Part shown: positions 18,970 through 28,889 of the stretch, piece by piece
Numbering within the stretch: the stretch's first letter is position 1
Layout: every line of letters starts with the position of its first letter
DNA from: Prorocentrum cordatum
Taxonomy: Eukaryota; Sar; Dinophyceae; Prorocentrales; Prorocentraceae
Reading direction: 5' to 3'
Length of the DNA stretch: 64,000 nucleotides
NCBI GenBank assembly: GCA_963575745.1
Contig: CAUYUJ010017965.1
Location: forward strand, 67,400 to 131,399
The notes under the pieces: model-generated
Database searches by the model: none
Seen by the model: the letters and a program-made list of their open reading frames with translations, nothing else
Told to the model about the DNA's origin: nothing
Program-made: the position numbers and the translations under genes

Positions 18970-19560
18970 TAAGCACCTGACCGCCCGCGCTGCCTGCCCA
19001 CACTCCTCGAGACCTCAGGGCACGAGACCGAAGCGGCGGACGTGGCCACACCATGGCGGTGCACCTTTTCCTGACGCCGCGCGGACCACCCAGCCCGGGA
19101 CGATCGCGACTCACCGATGGCGCGGATCGCTCGATCGACGGCGGCCGACTCGGGGCCAGCTGTTGGCGGCACTCGCCCCGGGGTCGGCGCCGCGCGCGGC
19201 GCGGCACTGCCGCACGCTTCGAGTAGGCGATCGACCACATCACTGATTCACCCCGAACCGAAAGCAGCCTACGAAGAAGACGCAAAATGGTCAGTTTTTT
19301 TGCGCCGCATTCTCCCAGTTTTTCGTGGATTCGCAGCAATCCACATGCCTGTAACTCGTGCAGGCGTGCCGTTCGCCTCACGGGCCAAGTGCAAACAGAG
19401 CGCGAAGCAGAGACAACGCTGCCTATGCAGATGCATCATAGCGTCCTGAAACATAGCGCCCGTGATGAAGAGGCGGGGGGCACGCAACGGAAACGTCACG
19501 AATCACGGCCAGCAGATCGTATCATCTAGCGCTGGGCATCCGCCGTAACGGTCTGGACGG
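18970..19560. other. no firm feature
   Basis: A minus-strand frame at 19075-19240 (VVDRLLEACGSAAPRAAPTP) could be an exon but nothing supports it beyond openness. The rest (19250-19560) has no open or repeated structure. Confidence 0.3.
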
Positions 19561-19645
19561 TCACTCGGCGGGGGGGGAGAAGGAAGAGGAGGGAGAGATG
19601 GAGAAGGAGAGGGTGCACGGTTTCCCCCGGGGACGTCGGAGATCC

Positions 19646-20090
19646 GAGGAGGAGGAGGAGGAGGAGGAGGAGGAGGAGGAGGAGGAGGAGGAGGAGGAGG
19701 AGGAGGAGGAGGAGGAGGAAGAGGAGGAGGGAGGAGGAGGGGAGGAGGAGGAGGAGGAGGAGGGAGGAGGAGGAGGAGGAGGAGGAGGAGGAGGAGGAGG
19801 AGGAGGAGGAGGAGGAGGAGGAGGAGGAGGAGGACGAGGAGGAGGAGGAGGAGGAGGAGGAGGAGGGGAGGAGGTGGGAGGAGGAGGAGGAGGAGGAGGA
19901 GGAGGAGGAGGAGGAGGAGGAGGAGGAGGAGGAGGGAGGAGGAGGAGGGGGAGGAGGAGGAGGAGGAGAAGGAAGGAAGAGGAGGAGGAGGAGGAGGAGG
20001 GAGGAGGAGGAGGAGGAGGAGAAGGAGGGAGGAGGGAGGAGGAGGAGGAGGAGGAGGACGAGGAGTAAGGAGGAGGAGGAGGAAGAAGAA
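19646..20090. repeat. 445 bp GGA purine tract
   Basis: Almost unbroken GGA with a few GAC, GAA and TGG. All-purine strand, so triplex or quadruplex folding is plausible. It yields huge artificial frames (poly-Glu, poly-Gly, poly-Ser, poly-Pro). Confidence 0.95.
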
Positions 20091-20600
20091 GAAAAAGACT
20101 CGGCATTGCGCTGCATGTATGGTGTCTCATGCCTGCTGCTGCTAACCGTAGGTTACAACAAAGCACCTCTGACAGTCGATCGAGCGAGTTTGCGCTCGAG
20201 GCCAGGGTAAAGCGCACCGTACAGCCTAGCAGTCGAACGGATGCGAGACCGATCGCAAAGAGATTTACCCGTGCGAGCGGGAGGCGAGATTTACCCGTGC
20301 GAGCAGGAGCCGAAGCCTCCAGGACGGCGGGCCCCAGGCAGGCCCCTGGAGCACCCGAGCCCTCCCGAATTCGAGCCCACTCCCCCGCAGGCAAGCAACG
20401 AAGGAGCCGCAGCGGAGGGGGGGGTGAGCTCACAGTTCAAAAGCTACCCTCAAAAGAATCCTCAGGGGAGGAGAGGAGAAGGAGTGCAGCGGCTGGGCGG
20501 TGCCTCGAAGTGCGGCGAGGCGGGCTTCAGCTCTTTCAGACGGGGTCGGAGAGGTGGAGGTCGCCCGAGACGCGGGCGTAGCAGAAGTCCAAGTAATGAA
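20091..20600. other. no firm feature
   Basis: A short doubled phrase AGATTTACCCGTGCGAGC lies at 20262 and 20288. A minus-strand frame covers 20150-20430 but has no recognisable domain. Confidence 0.4.
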
Positions 20601-20927
20601 AGTGATTACATCCAGTTCCATATCAAATGCGTAACCAGACAGGCGTCCCTCATGAACTTCAATACGTAATGAATTGCGGCACGGCCCGGAAGCTTCGAGG
20701 CAGCAAACCCTGACCCGTGTGCCACCACTAAAGGTGAGCAAGGGCGAGCACGCTCCAACCCAAGCCCCCTGGATGGCACATCAGGACAGTGGCGACGTGA
20801 TCCCCACAAGGGGGAGCGCTCTGACAGGGCCTAGCCAGTGAGGTTACAGACTAAGACTCCGAATATGCAGATGCCTCCGCTGACCGAGCTCGCAACTCCT
20901 TTTGACGAATCCTTTCCCGAAGTGCGC

Positions 20928-21701
20928 CTAGTCTGCACTGCCACGACGCTTGCCCCCCTTGGGCTTGGACCGACCCAGCAGCTTCTCAAGTGGCCGACTG
21001 GCGCCGTGCCCAGCTTGAGGCGACCGCCGAGGTGAACCAGCGCCTTGACCAAAGCCTGCTCCAGGAGCAGCTTCGACACCCCTTGGCTGCCCCTCTCCCA
21101 GCGGGATCTGAAAGCCGCCCGCGATGCTGAACTGAATGCGGCAGAACTTCTCGCTGTAACATTTGCGTACCCTGAAGTGACGAATGACTAAGCCCAATTC
21201 CTCCATCGATGCTACTGAGATGAACTTGTCGTAAAAGGCGCTCAGCACCTGCGACGGATCCAGCAGCGTCTTCACCTGCTCGTCCTCCTTGAACGACCTG
21301 AACGCGGCGCGCGCGATGTACAAATGAGGAGGGCCCACCCTCGCCTTGAGCCCCTGGATCGCCGTTACTTCGGCGTTCTGTTTGCCTGCTTGCTTGGCCG
21401 CGACGACGGGGCCGCTCTCCACGGGCGGGACCACCGATATCCACTCCGAGGCCGCCATGTCTCTCAGCTGCTGCGCGTGTTGGCAAGCCAGTTTCAAGAG
21501 TATGTTCAGGGCCTGTTGTATGCCATGTGCCTTCAATGCCCCTTCCACTTTTGCCAAGTCGTCATCAGCGTCGTCTGCCATTGCCGCGATCCGTCCCTTT
21601 TTGTCTGGATGTGCGCCGTCTGCAGGCCCGCCCGCTTTTGCCTTGTGTCCCTGTAGCAGCGCGCCGAGGCCCAGCTCCATGGCGAAGTCTACGCCGCGCA
21701 T
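20928..21701 (-). CDS. LINE C-terminal reading frame
   Basis: 257 codons. The N-terminal third is Gly/Ala/Lys-rich. The middle includes KVEGALKAHGIQQALNILLK and FRVRKCYSEKFCRIQFSIAG; the end is basic (RPLEKLLGRSKPKGGKRR). I do not recognise a domain, but balanced composition and position right after the zinc fingers make it the tail of the LINE protein or a second ORF. It overlaps the zinc-finger frame. Confidence 0.55.
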   Translation of the reverse strand: MRGVDFAMELGLGALLQGHKAKAGGPADGAHPDKKGRIAAMADDADDDLAKVEGALKAHGIQQALNILLKLACQHAQQLRDMAASEWISVVPPVESGPVVAAKQAGKQNAEVTAIQGLKARVGPPHLYIARAAFRSFKEDEQVKTLLDPSQVLSAFYDKFISVASMEELGLVIRHFRVRKCYSEKFCRIQFSIAGGFQIPLGEGQPRGVEAAPGAGFGQGAGSPRRSPQAGHGASRPLEKLLGRSKPKGGKRRGSAD

Positions 21702-22104
21702 GTTGGGGAGGCGGCAAAGAGCAGTGCGCTTGAATATGCCATCGAAGAGAGTGCAAGTCTAGAGCCAAGTATCTGCAAATCGGGCACGCCAGCGACGGTG
21801 GAATGATAATCTCGCTCTGCGTATAAGAACTCCGCCCCACCGCACATAGATTGAACTGATAAGACCGCATAACGTGTCTCTGCGCATTCTCCCGTGAGCC
21901 CAAGGCCTGCAAGCAACGAAAGCATTGATTGGTGACAGTCAGCAGGCTAGCCTCGTTCCTAACCGAGCGGGCCCGGCCCGCGCGCAGCAACAGGCGCTCC
22001 ATGGTCGGGAAGCGTTTCCCGCAAATCCCGCCCTCCGTCGTCGTGAGATTGATTGCACTGGTAGGGCCCCGCGATCGCGACATCGCCCGAAGCGTCGCCG
22101 TCAA
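21565..22104 (-). CDS. LINE zinc-finger segment
   Basis: Contains CFRCLQALGSRENAQRHVMR and CPICRYLALDLHSLRWHIQA, two C2H2-like fingers (C-x2-C ... H). Such fingers follow the reverse transcriptase in dinoflagellate LINEs and likely bind nucleic acid. The last third, after QAHC, is basic and is overlapped by the downstream frame, marking a frameshift near 21700. Confidence 0.65.
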   Translation of the reverse strand: MTATLRAMSRSRGPTSAINLTTTEGGICGKRFPTMERLLLRAGRARSVRNEASLLTVTNQCFRCLQALGSRENAQRHVMRSYQFNLCAVGRSSYTQSEIIIPPSLACPICRYLALDLHSLRWHIQAHCSLPPPQHARRRLRHGAGPRRAATGTQGKSGRACRRRTSRQKGTDRGNGRRR

Positions 22105-22424
22105 TCACGAGCGGGGCCTCGAGACCAGGAGGTGGGACCGAGTGCGAGAAGGCCTGGGCCCGCAGGATCGAGAAATCGACATCGGCCCAGTCGCCGAACT
22201 CCTGATCGAAGAGAAGCTTGGAGCGGGTAGCCTGGGGGAAGAAGATACTGGAGCTCCTCCGAGCCCCCGAACCCGAACGTGAGGTCCTCTGGTACCTGCC
22301 GAGCCCAGGGGTTGGCGTCGCTGGCCAATGTCCAAGACGCTGTGATAACCTCCTCGGAGCCTAGACGCCCAAAGACACTGGCTCTGGCCTGACGGTGGGC
22401 CTCGGGGAACTTACTCCAGCTCTG

Positions 22425-23009
22425 CTACCACCTCAACTTCCTCACCCGTAACTCTTTATCGCACAGAAGGATTCGCCAATGTGCCCACATGCGCGCCGCA
22501 GGCCAGCGGCGGAGCTCCTGTTCGCCATGGCCCTCGAGGCCCGAGATACCCAGACCCCTTCTCATCGCTCGTTGTAAAACCTGATCTGCTGCAGCACAAA
22601 AACTCCCGTCAGGAATCCTTGCCTCCACCCCCGAGAGAAGGGCCGACTGGACGAACGCGACCACGGCCGCCCCCTCGACGCTCAGCAGCGCCGCGTGGCG
22701 CAAGAACAAAATGATCGTACCTGAGCCTGCCCTTCCCGCTTGAATACGTTTCAGCTTTTCGACCTGGAGGGAACTGCTCGTCGTCAGCCAGCCCCCAAGA
22801 ACTCTCATGAATCCCCCGACCTTGCCCAAGGTGGAAACGGCCCCACTGAAGACTAAACGCCGCTGCCCAAGAGAACCAGGACCGACAAGCTCGACCAGGG
22901 AGACTCTTTTTACGGGGTTGCGGGCGACGCCGATCTGGAACAGCGCGCGCTGCAAGTGCTCGCTGCTGACGCGAGCGAGCGCCAGCAAGTGGCGCGCTTC
23001 ACATCCCAT
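22425..23009 (-). pseudogene. LINE reverse transcriptase, thumb and C-terminal part
   Basis: Frame includes KVGGFMRVLGGWLTTSSSLQ, fitting the YLG motif (E) after the catalytic site, and VEKLKRIQAGRAGSG. Further on comes QVLQRAMRRGLG. It is separated by a frame change from the catalytic motif at 23045-23080. The region 22105-22425 continues in other frames. Confidence 0.65.
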
Positions 23010-23039
23010 GCGTTGTGGTGGCGGGCCTGGCCTATGTCA

Positions 23040-23150
23040 TAACATGCTCGGCGATATCATCCGCAAACAAGGACAGGCCAACATCCGTCGAGACCCCCGT
23101 TCGGCTCCGTGACCAACGCCATAGAGCAAGAAGTCGTGCGTCGACGAATC
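23040..23150 (-). pseudogene. reverse transcriptase active-site motif (FADD)
   Basis: The minus-strand frame reads VGLSLFADDIAEH. FADD holds the two catalytic aspartates of motif C. The frame is open only briefly between the two neighbouring parts, so a frameshift lies on either side. Confidence 0.75.
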
Positions 23151-24101
23151 TCAAAAAAACGGCTCGAGACCTCTCTGATAGAAGCACGGGAAGCCATGCG
23201 CAGCATTATGATGGCCCATGAAATCGCCCGTGCTCGGGCGCAAGCATATCGTCTCACCTGCAGTGGTAACCTGGCACGCGCTCTGAATGATCCGCTGACG
23301 TTGAAACCTGACACCTTCCTCAAAGTAAAAAAGCAAGGGCAACGTGTCCAGCACGACGCCCCGCGATACACTAGAAAAGGCATGTGTCGCATCTTCGTTG
23401 ACGATCACGCGTGAATAGCCCTGCCTTTGAAGTCTCCATGAAGTACAGCATTGAGTTAATAGTGAATCTTCTCGCCTGCGCTTCTTCGCAAACCCATGGC
23501 ATGCATAAGGTAATGGTTCACGATGCCGCCGAGCCCTGACCCACAAGTGCGAATTCCACGCCTTGCCCAAAGGGCAAAAGAGATGGATCCATCTTTGACT
23601 TTCAGCGCCTGGTTTACCGCTGTGTTTATCCAGCCCACCGCAAGCAGACACATCAAATATAAGCGGATTTGCTGAAATCCTGCGAAACCAAGCGAGCAAG
23701 TCCAAGAAACGCTTGTCGAACGCCTGGGCCGATGCTGGCCGCAACTCCGAACCCCCCCCCCCCCCCCCCCGCGGCATTTGCCCCGGCATTCCTCGTCCAA
23801 CAATAGAAGCCAGAGCTCTGATGGGAGAGACCATGTCGGCGTAGCCCGTCTCTTTGGGGCTTTTTCTCAACTGCCGAATAATCCCAATCGTAGCTTGTCT
23901 GGCCGCGGCAACGCGCTCGAACTGCATAGCGTTATAACGCACCTCATCCGAAGCACCCCATCCGTCGGTGCGGGGGCGGTCGAACCTCTCAACAAGCTCA
24001 GCCCGAAGGTCGCACCGAGAGGCGCCAAGTCCACCAGCCGTAACGGGGCGACACAGAGACTCAGACATCTCCTGGGCGTCACTGTTCTCGGACTTCAGCA
24101 C
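23151..24101 (-). pseudogene. LINE reverse transcriptase, fingers and palm
   Basis: 316 open codons. Residues 170-205 (WIHLFCPLGKAWNSHLWVRA) match the fingers of dinoflagellate LINE enzymes. Residues 228-248 (GYSRVIVNEDATHAFSSVSR) are motif A with its first catalytic Asp as DATHAF. Residues 290-312 (STGDFMGHHN) sit where motif B (QGDPLGP) belongs. A C run of about 20 bases at 23751-23770 inserts Gly residues and may hide a frameshift or a sequencing error. Confidence 0.7.
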
Positions 24102-24201
24102 AAAATACTTTCAGTGTCGGGGCCCTGCTCCTCGCTTGGACAGACGTCGCATAATCCGCTGCACGTTGAAATGGTCGTGCGCTTTCCATGCCTCGTTAAG
24201 C

Positions 24202-24673
24202 TCAGCCGTGAGAGACGCTTCTCTTTCTTTGTTGATCAGCTTCGAGAGATGACGTATTCGAAAAGTCGTTCGAGCCTGCTGAAGTCCAATTTCCCTCTTC
24301 TGCTCCAGACAGGCCCCCCCCCGTGGGGCGAATAGGTGGCTCCGAGGGCCCAGGCGCCTCCAGGATGACAGAAGGGGCCGACGGGCCCGAAGGCCCGACC
24401 TGGCCAGGAGACGCCACGGATACCAGGGACGGGGCCAGGGTGGGCACGCTAAGGCGAGAACAGGCGACGTACCAAACAGATCATGGTTCGGAAAAGATCC
24501 ACTGCGCTTGCCTCTGAACCGCTTCCGCTCACGAGGTTAAGAGGAGCGCCCCCTTTCCAACTGCGATAGCTCCGTCTCCTGCTGCGACTTCTTTCAAAAA
24601 TGCCCTGTGCAGAGGCGACCATGAGGCTCATAGCTGAGTTCCACACCTCGTCCACGGTCGCCCTCGAGCACAA
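24202..24673 (-). pseudogene. LINE linker between endonuclease and reverse transcriptase
   Basis: Two short frames: 24449-24673 (AMSLMVASAQGIFERSRSRR) and 24202-24447, rich in Ser, Pro and Gly. Such linkers are variable. Their order supports one continuous element. Confidence 0.45.
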
Positions 24674-24709
24674 TCGGATCCACTCGTCCTCATGAATAAT
24701 GCAAATCGA

Positions 24710-25699
24710 CTATTGCACCGCCTCAATCGACGCCGTGCAAGACGAGCAGCCCGTCAGCGATCTCATGACCCGATCGCAATCCCAAGCCGGTTTGCGCTCA
24801 CCAAACTGCGCCTGAAAGTCGTACTTACATTCAATCAAGATGGGTCGATGCTCACGGTCATCAAGTGTAGATATCGGTTGCAAGCGTCGACCCGCCCCAT
24901 GAAGAATAACACATCGTCGAACATGCTGCCGAAGCTGCTGAGGAATCACCAAGAAGTCAATCCGCGACGTGGAAGCGCCCACCCCAAAGAAGGTCGGGCC
25001 AAGCGGCTTGAAGGTATTTATCGCGCACATGTGTGTGTCCACTAGTAGCTGCCGAAGTGCGCTACCCGCAACCCCGTCGGGGTCCCTATCAAAAGGTCCA
25101 ATGCACGTCCAATCCTCCACGTCCTCGTCCTCAACAGGGATCGTGTCGCCTTCGACATCGTAGTCCCGAGCGTTGCCCAGACCGTCGTTTAGGTCCATGC
25201 CTGGACTAGGTGTACACCGCCCACCAATCGATTGCAGTATCTTTCGGATCCAAACCGTCATTCGTGTAACAAGTCGTCGTTGCTCTGCACGGCCCGCTCG
25301 AACGCTCGAATACACTGGGTAATAAAGAGAGGCGAACAGCACGTCCATGTTACCCGACTTCAATCTCACCGCGCCGCAGCGCCCTTCCAAGTCCACGGGT
25401 GAGGCGAAGATCTTTCTGATGAAGCGCTGGGGGAAGACTTTTGAGTGCAGCATGATGCTGGTGCCACAGGCTTTGTTCGATGACCTCGAGAATCCAAATG
25501 AAATTTCGTAATGCCGCGAATGGCGAAAAACTCGATGAGGTTCGCCTGCTCCTTTGCGCCGACCAGTCCCTTGAAGCAGCACGGCCCCCACATTTCCAAA
25601 TTCAGAAGAGACCTCTTCCCCGCGCAATCCACAAAGATGCATCGGATTGTAAGAAACTGCACGAATGTGCCCCGGCGACCTGGGGGTGCCGTCGCCCAT
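24710..25699 (-). CDS. LINE endonuclease (EEP fold)
   Basis: 329 codons of the endonuclease/exonuclease/phosphatase family that nicks target DNA to prime reverse transcription. Visible marks: SYNPMHLCGLRGEEVSSEF at the N-terminus (usually TWNANSL), GMDLNDGLG for GDFND, SRIDFLVIP for RIDYI, and DDREHRPI for SDHRPI. The metal-binding motif usually read QET appears as LLQGTG, lacking the Glu. Length is normal for the domain plus a short tail. The frame opens further upstream to about 25740. A competing open frame on the same strand (25366-25848) is a shadow. Confidence 0.75.
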   Translation of the reverse strand: MGDGTPRSPGHIRAVSYNPMHLCGLRGEEVSSEFGNVGAVLLQGTGRRKGAGEPHRVFRHSRHYEISFGFSRSSNKACGTSIMLHSKVFPQRFIRKIFASPVDLEGRCGAVRLKSGNMDVLFASLYYPVYSSVRAGRAEQRRLVTRMTVWIRKILQSIGGRCTPSPGMDLNDGLGNARDYDVEGDTIPVEDEDVEDWTCIGPFDRDPDGVAGSALRQLLVDTHMCAINTFKPLGPTFFGVGASTSRIDFLVIPQQLRQHVRRCVILHGAGRRLQPISTLDDREHRPILIECKYDFQAQFGERKPAWDCDRVMRSLTGCSSCTASIEAVQ

Positions 25700-25894
25700 T
25701 GTGTTCGGCTTGACGTACTCGGTGTCGACGTCGCACTGGCGAGAAGCCTGCGGCGAGGACGGGCGCGGCCTCTCCCTTTCTCACGAAGAGCGCGGGCCCC
25801 GCACGAGGAGAGAAAACATCGCTGCCTCTGAACGGAGTGCCCTGGCAATTACAGCAGCTGCGACGGAGTGTGGGGTTTAAGCCGCGACAGCAGC

Positions 25895-25931
25895 TGGAGG
25901 AGGAGGAGGAGGAGGAGGAGGAGGAGGAGGA
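25895..25931. repeat. GGA microsatellite
   Basis: Pure GGA run of about 12 units between the LINE and the possible ubiquitin-like exon. Confidence 0.9.
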
Positions 25932-25984
25932 CGGGTCGCCTGAGCCCCTCGGAGAAACCCTCCAGGAGAGGGGACCACATCGGT

Positions 25985-26130
25985 GAGCAAGCCATTCCGA
26001 AGCGCACCCGCCCTGCAGCCGCTCCCCCGCTCGAGCGCTTGGACTCCCGCGAGCGCCTGGCTGCCCAGCACCAGCTGCATGCCGCCTTGGGCCCACCCGC
26101 CGCCGGCGGGCGGCACCCGCCGGGGGTCGG
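25985..26130 (-). CDS. possible ubiquitin-like domain exon (middle of the fold)
   Basis: Encodes GGWAQGGMQLVLGSQALAGV then QALERGSG. QLVLGSQAL fits the third beta strand of ubiquitin-like proteins (QRLIFAGKQL). The GC-rich flanks are open in several frames, so the borders are uncertain. Confidence 0.4.
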
Positions 26131-26169
26131 CGCCCGGGAGGGCGGCAGGCGGAGGGGCCCCTTGGAAGA

Positions 26170-26872
26170 AGGTACGCACAGCCGTCGGCCTGACCTTAAG
26201 GAAGGACGAGTAAGGAAGGAAGCCCCCTGTTTCCAGGGAGTAACGCATCAGGAACGATATATATAGTAAATAACGCATCAAGAGCGGCAAATGACGCATG
26301 CAAGCCTAAGGAACGACCGAGCCCCTTTTTGTTCCGAGGAGCAGCGCATAAGGAACGATATACAGTGCGGGCGCGGCCGCAAGCAACCGTCGCAAGAAGC
26401 CCAACCCTGAACGCACGCGTGCGAGGAGCACCTGAGGGGGGAAACCCGGAGCACCCTGAACGCAGCCGCTCCTTCCCCGGCTGCGGGAGGCCACCGCGCG
26501 GCGCGCGGAGCGAAGAAACCCAGGATACCCTGACGAAGAGCAGATGGTTTCTTGATGCGCGCCCCCATCGTATAATGAATAACGCATGAGGAACGGTTAA
26601 TAACGCATGCAAACCTAAGGATCAGGGCGGCCAAGAGGGGGGTGTCCAAGAGGGGGGGGTGCAAATCATGACCGGCGGCATGCGCGCGGCCCAGCGGGGG
26701 GGCCAGGGACGTAATGAAACAAGAAGAGGCGCCATGAAATCTGGGGAAATATCATGGCCCCGCCATGAAATCCCCCCCCCCCTAGTCATCACCCCCCTCT
26801 TGGCCGCCCCCGAAAGGAACGACCGAGCCCCTCTTGAAAAGCAAGTGTTCCTTGTTCAAGCCGCTCACTGTT
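26170..26872. repeat. dispersed repeat family N, with nested family Q
   Basis: Words CGGCCTGACCTTAAGGAA, AACGCATCAGGAACGATA, ACGCATGCAAGCCTAAGGAA and, at the end, AAGCCGCTCACTGTT recur at 49489-49575 and 50030-50117, where another repeat splits them. A family Q copy lies at 26395-26570. The stretch 26630-26810 is low-complexity G and C runs. Confidence 0.6.
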
Positions 26873-27035
26873 GAAGGGGCCCCAGGACACACAAATGAAT
26901 ACACACAAATAAAAAGATTCCCCATATCTTCCCATATTTTCTGGGTTTCTGTCTTCCCCTCCACTTCCCATATTTTTCCATATTTTCTGGGGAATCGAGG
27001 ATGAATTGCGTCTGTGTGTTTTTTTCCCCTCCTGA
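26873..27035. mobile_element. TIR element, family E copy 2
   Basis: Starts GAAGGGGCCCCAGGACACAC and ends TGTGTGTTTTTTTCCCCTCC. See copy 1 at 13471. Confidence 0.8.
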
Positions 27036-27177
27036 ACTTGTTTAGGACCTTCCCAGAAGGAGGCCGGGGAAATTTCCGAGACGGCGTCTGACATCGGAAG
27101 CCGGGCGGGCGCCCAGGGAGCTCCTCCTCCCTCCATGGGAAGCCTGGCCGCCTTCGCAGAATGTGGGGCCTGCAAAC

Positions 27178-27325
27178 ACCCACCACCACCACCACCACAA
27201 CCTCCTCCTCCTCCTCCTCCTCCTTCCTCCTCCTCCTCCTCCTCCTCCTCCTCCTCCTCCTGCTCCTCCTCCTCCTCCTCCACCACCACCACCTCCACCT
27301 CCTCCCTCACCACCACCCTCTCCCC
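27178..27325. repeat. CAC and TCC microsatellites
   Basis: CACCAC run at 27178-27200, TCC to 27275, then mixed CACCACCTCC. 27036-27177 carries a family F fragment (CTTCCCAGAAGGAGGCCGGG). Confidence 0.9.
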
Positions 27326-27419
27326 CAGGAGAGAAGACAGGACGAGGAGACCCTGAGATCCGGCCCCTCAGAGCAATTGTGACGCCTTGAAAAACCACGC
27401 CCGAAGGCCCAGACCCCGT

Positions 27420-27760
27420 CTTTCTGCCCCAATTCTCAGGCCGGATCGATCTGCGAAGGCTCCAGGGCCCGCAGCTGGGCGACGGCGCCCGGCTGAAGAA
27501 AGAATCGAGACGCCAGGAGCCCAGGGGAGGACGAGGGGGGGAGGAGCATCGGGGGTGGTGGTGCATTTTTCTTGGGGCCCGCACAGAGGCTGGGGGAAAC
27601 CGAGAGGTACCGATACCGCTGCTCCCCGCACCTCTCCCAGGGCGAGTTCTGACCAGTCTTTCGAGGCGAATCCAGCGGTGGCGACGCGGGCCTCCCAGGA
27701 GGCCCAAAGAGGGGAAAACGAGGGAAGGCAGAGGTAGGGGTATCCTTTCCTCCTCCGAGC
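27420..27760. repeat. duplicated segment, family M copy 2
   Basis: Near-identical to 13631-13965, same orientation, again following a family E element. Its right end (GGTATCCTTTCCTCC) stands about 20 bases from the possible ubiquitin-like exon. Confidence 0.75.
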
Positions 27761-27779
27761 AGCCCCCCCCCGCCCCCTC

Positions 27780-27955
27780 CTGGGCGCCGCCTGGCTGGCC
27801 GCCGCCTCCACCGCTGCGCGGAGCTGGCCCACGGTGGACGAGGGAGCCATCCGCACGGTCGCGAGCTGCGCCCCGCTCACCAGCCGCACCGACACCGACC
27901 ACGGGTCGCCCGGACCGCCAGGCGCTGCGCCAGGCGCGGCCATTCCGGCCGCCCG
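27780..27955 (-). CDS. possible ubiquitin-like domain exon (first part), start of a gene
   Basis: Starts with ATG near 27943 (MAAPGAAPGGPGDPWS), then VSVRLVSGAQLATVRMAPSS and TVGQLRAAVEAA. V.LVSG..LATV....TV.QLRAAVE is the first hairpin and helix of the ubiquitin-like domains that start many dinoflagellate WD40 or ankyrin proteins. With 25985-26130 and 13975-14085 it would make a whole fold spread over three exons, and might lead into the WD40 exons. The link across 14 kb, with a LINE between, is inference. Confidence 0.45.
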
Positions 27956-28000
27956 TCGCGGTGGGCCCAGGGCGCCCTTGGGCCAGGAGGGCTACTAGGC

Positions 28001-28196
28001 TTAGGTCAGGCGTGTCCTCATACAGGCGGATTTGGACGAAAACTAAATTTGTTCCAAAAAAAGACAACAACAATATCTATAGACATGTGTATATATATAT
28101 ATATGTGAATACATATACATGTTTAAACAAATCGGCGCCAGACTATTTTGCAACCATTCTTGAATGTTCCTCCTGTAGAGGGACAGGCCCGACTAA
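28001..28196. mobile_element. TIR element, family A copy 2
   Basis: Starts TTAGGTCAGGCGTGTCC and ends GGGACAGGCCCGACTAA. Holds a TA run at 28088-28104. It ends 6 bp before a family B element. Confidence 0.85.
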
Positions 28197-28202
28197 ATAC
28201 GA

Positions 28203-28397
28203 GGGAAACAAAGAATGACATAGACATATAAACTCGGAGGTCCGCGCTGATTTCTCGGATCGACGTTGGACCCCCCTCCCTGGCGCGCTCCGCGCGCCAG
28301 GGGCGGCGCCTGAGGCGCCGCCAGGGGTCTCCAGCGCCGATCCGAGAAATCCGCGCGGACCTCCGAGTTCTTATGTTTATGTCATTGTTCGTTTCCC
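28203..28397. mobile_element. TIR element, family B copy 2
   Basis: Left arm GGGAAACAAAGAATGACATA then GAACTCGGAGGTCCGCGC-like sequence, right arm its inverse ending CATTGTTCGTTTCCC. Arms about 60 bp. The centre has a second hairpin, CTGGCGCGC against GCGCGCCAG, next to GGCGCC repeats. Confidence 0.9.
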
Positions 28398-28489
28398 GAG
28401 CTACCCCTGCATGGGGCAACGATCGCCCACCCCCGCCCCCCGTGGGTCCGCGGGTGGGAGTGGGCACGCGCTGTCGGAACGGGTGGAGG

Positions 28490-28590
28490 GGTGGTTGGAG
28501 GAGAGGATGAGGAGGAAGAGGAGGAGGAGGAAGGAGGAAGAAGAAGAGGAAGAAATGGAGGAGGAGGAGGAGGAGGAGGAGGAGGGAGGC
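28490..28590. repeat. GGA microsatellite
   Basis: GGA with GAA and ATG interruptions. The sequence to 28890 has open frames on both strands (for example SPDGTCSPRLGTQRAQQDTT on the minus strand), but none is recognisable. Confidence 0.8.
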
Positions 28591-28889
28591 ATGGGCAAAC
28601 TCCGTGGGGAGCCTGGCTGGTGGTGTCCTGCTGGGCGCGCTGGGTCCCCAGGCGTGGCGAGCAAGTGCCGTCGGGCGAGCGCTGCAGCGAACAGGTGTCC
28701 AGCCCAGGGCCGCCAGGAGCGAGCCAGGACGGAGGATGGGCCCCGGGCAAAGGCCCGCTCGCGGCTTCGGCACCGGGGAGCCTCAGCTCAGGCAATCGCG
28801 TGTCTTTTGCTCCCGGCGGTCCTTCGGTGGCAACTCATGGGAGCCTCCAGTACCATGTTGTCGGCTCTTGCGAATCGCGGCTAAACGAC

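Larger units (their letters stand above)
20600..25870 (-). mobile_element. LINE retrotransposon, frameshifted
   Basis: Domain order on the minus strand is endonuclease (24710-25860), linker (24100-24700), reverse transcriptase (22425-24101), a region with two C2H2 fingers (21700-22104), and a C-terminal frame (20928-21701). This is the plan of the dinoflagellate LINE-like elements. At least four frame changes are needed to read it through, so this copy is dead unless the assembly is wrong. The probable 3' untranslated part is 20600-20928. No poly-A tail or target duplication was found. A GGA run at 25895 marks the 5' side. Confidence 0.8.

Noticed and set aside
19526-20433. Open frames of 156-290 codons over the purine tract
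   Set aside because: They are translations of GGA/TCC in each frame (poly-Glu, Gly, Arg, Ser, Pro, Leu). No other sequence supports them.
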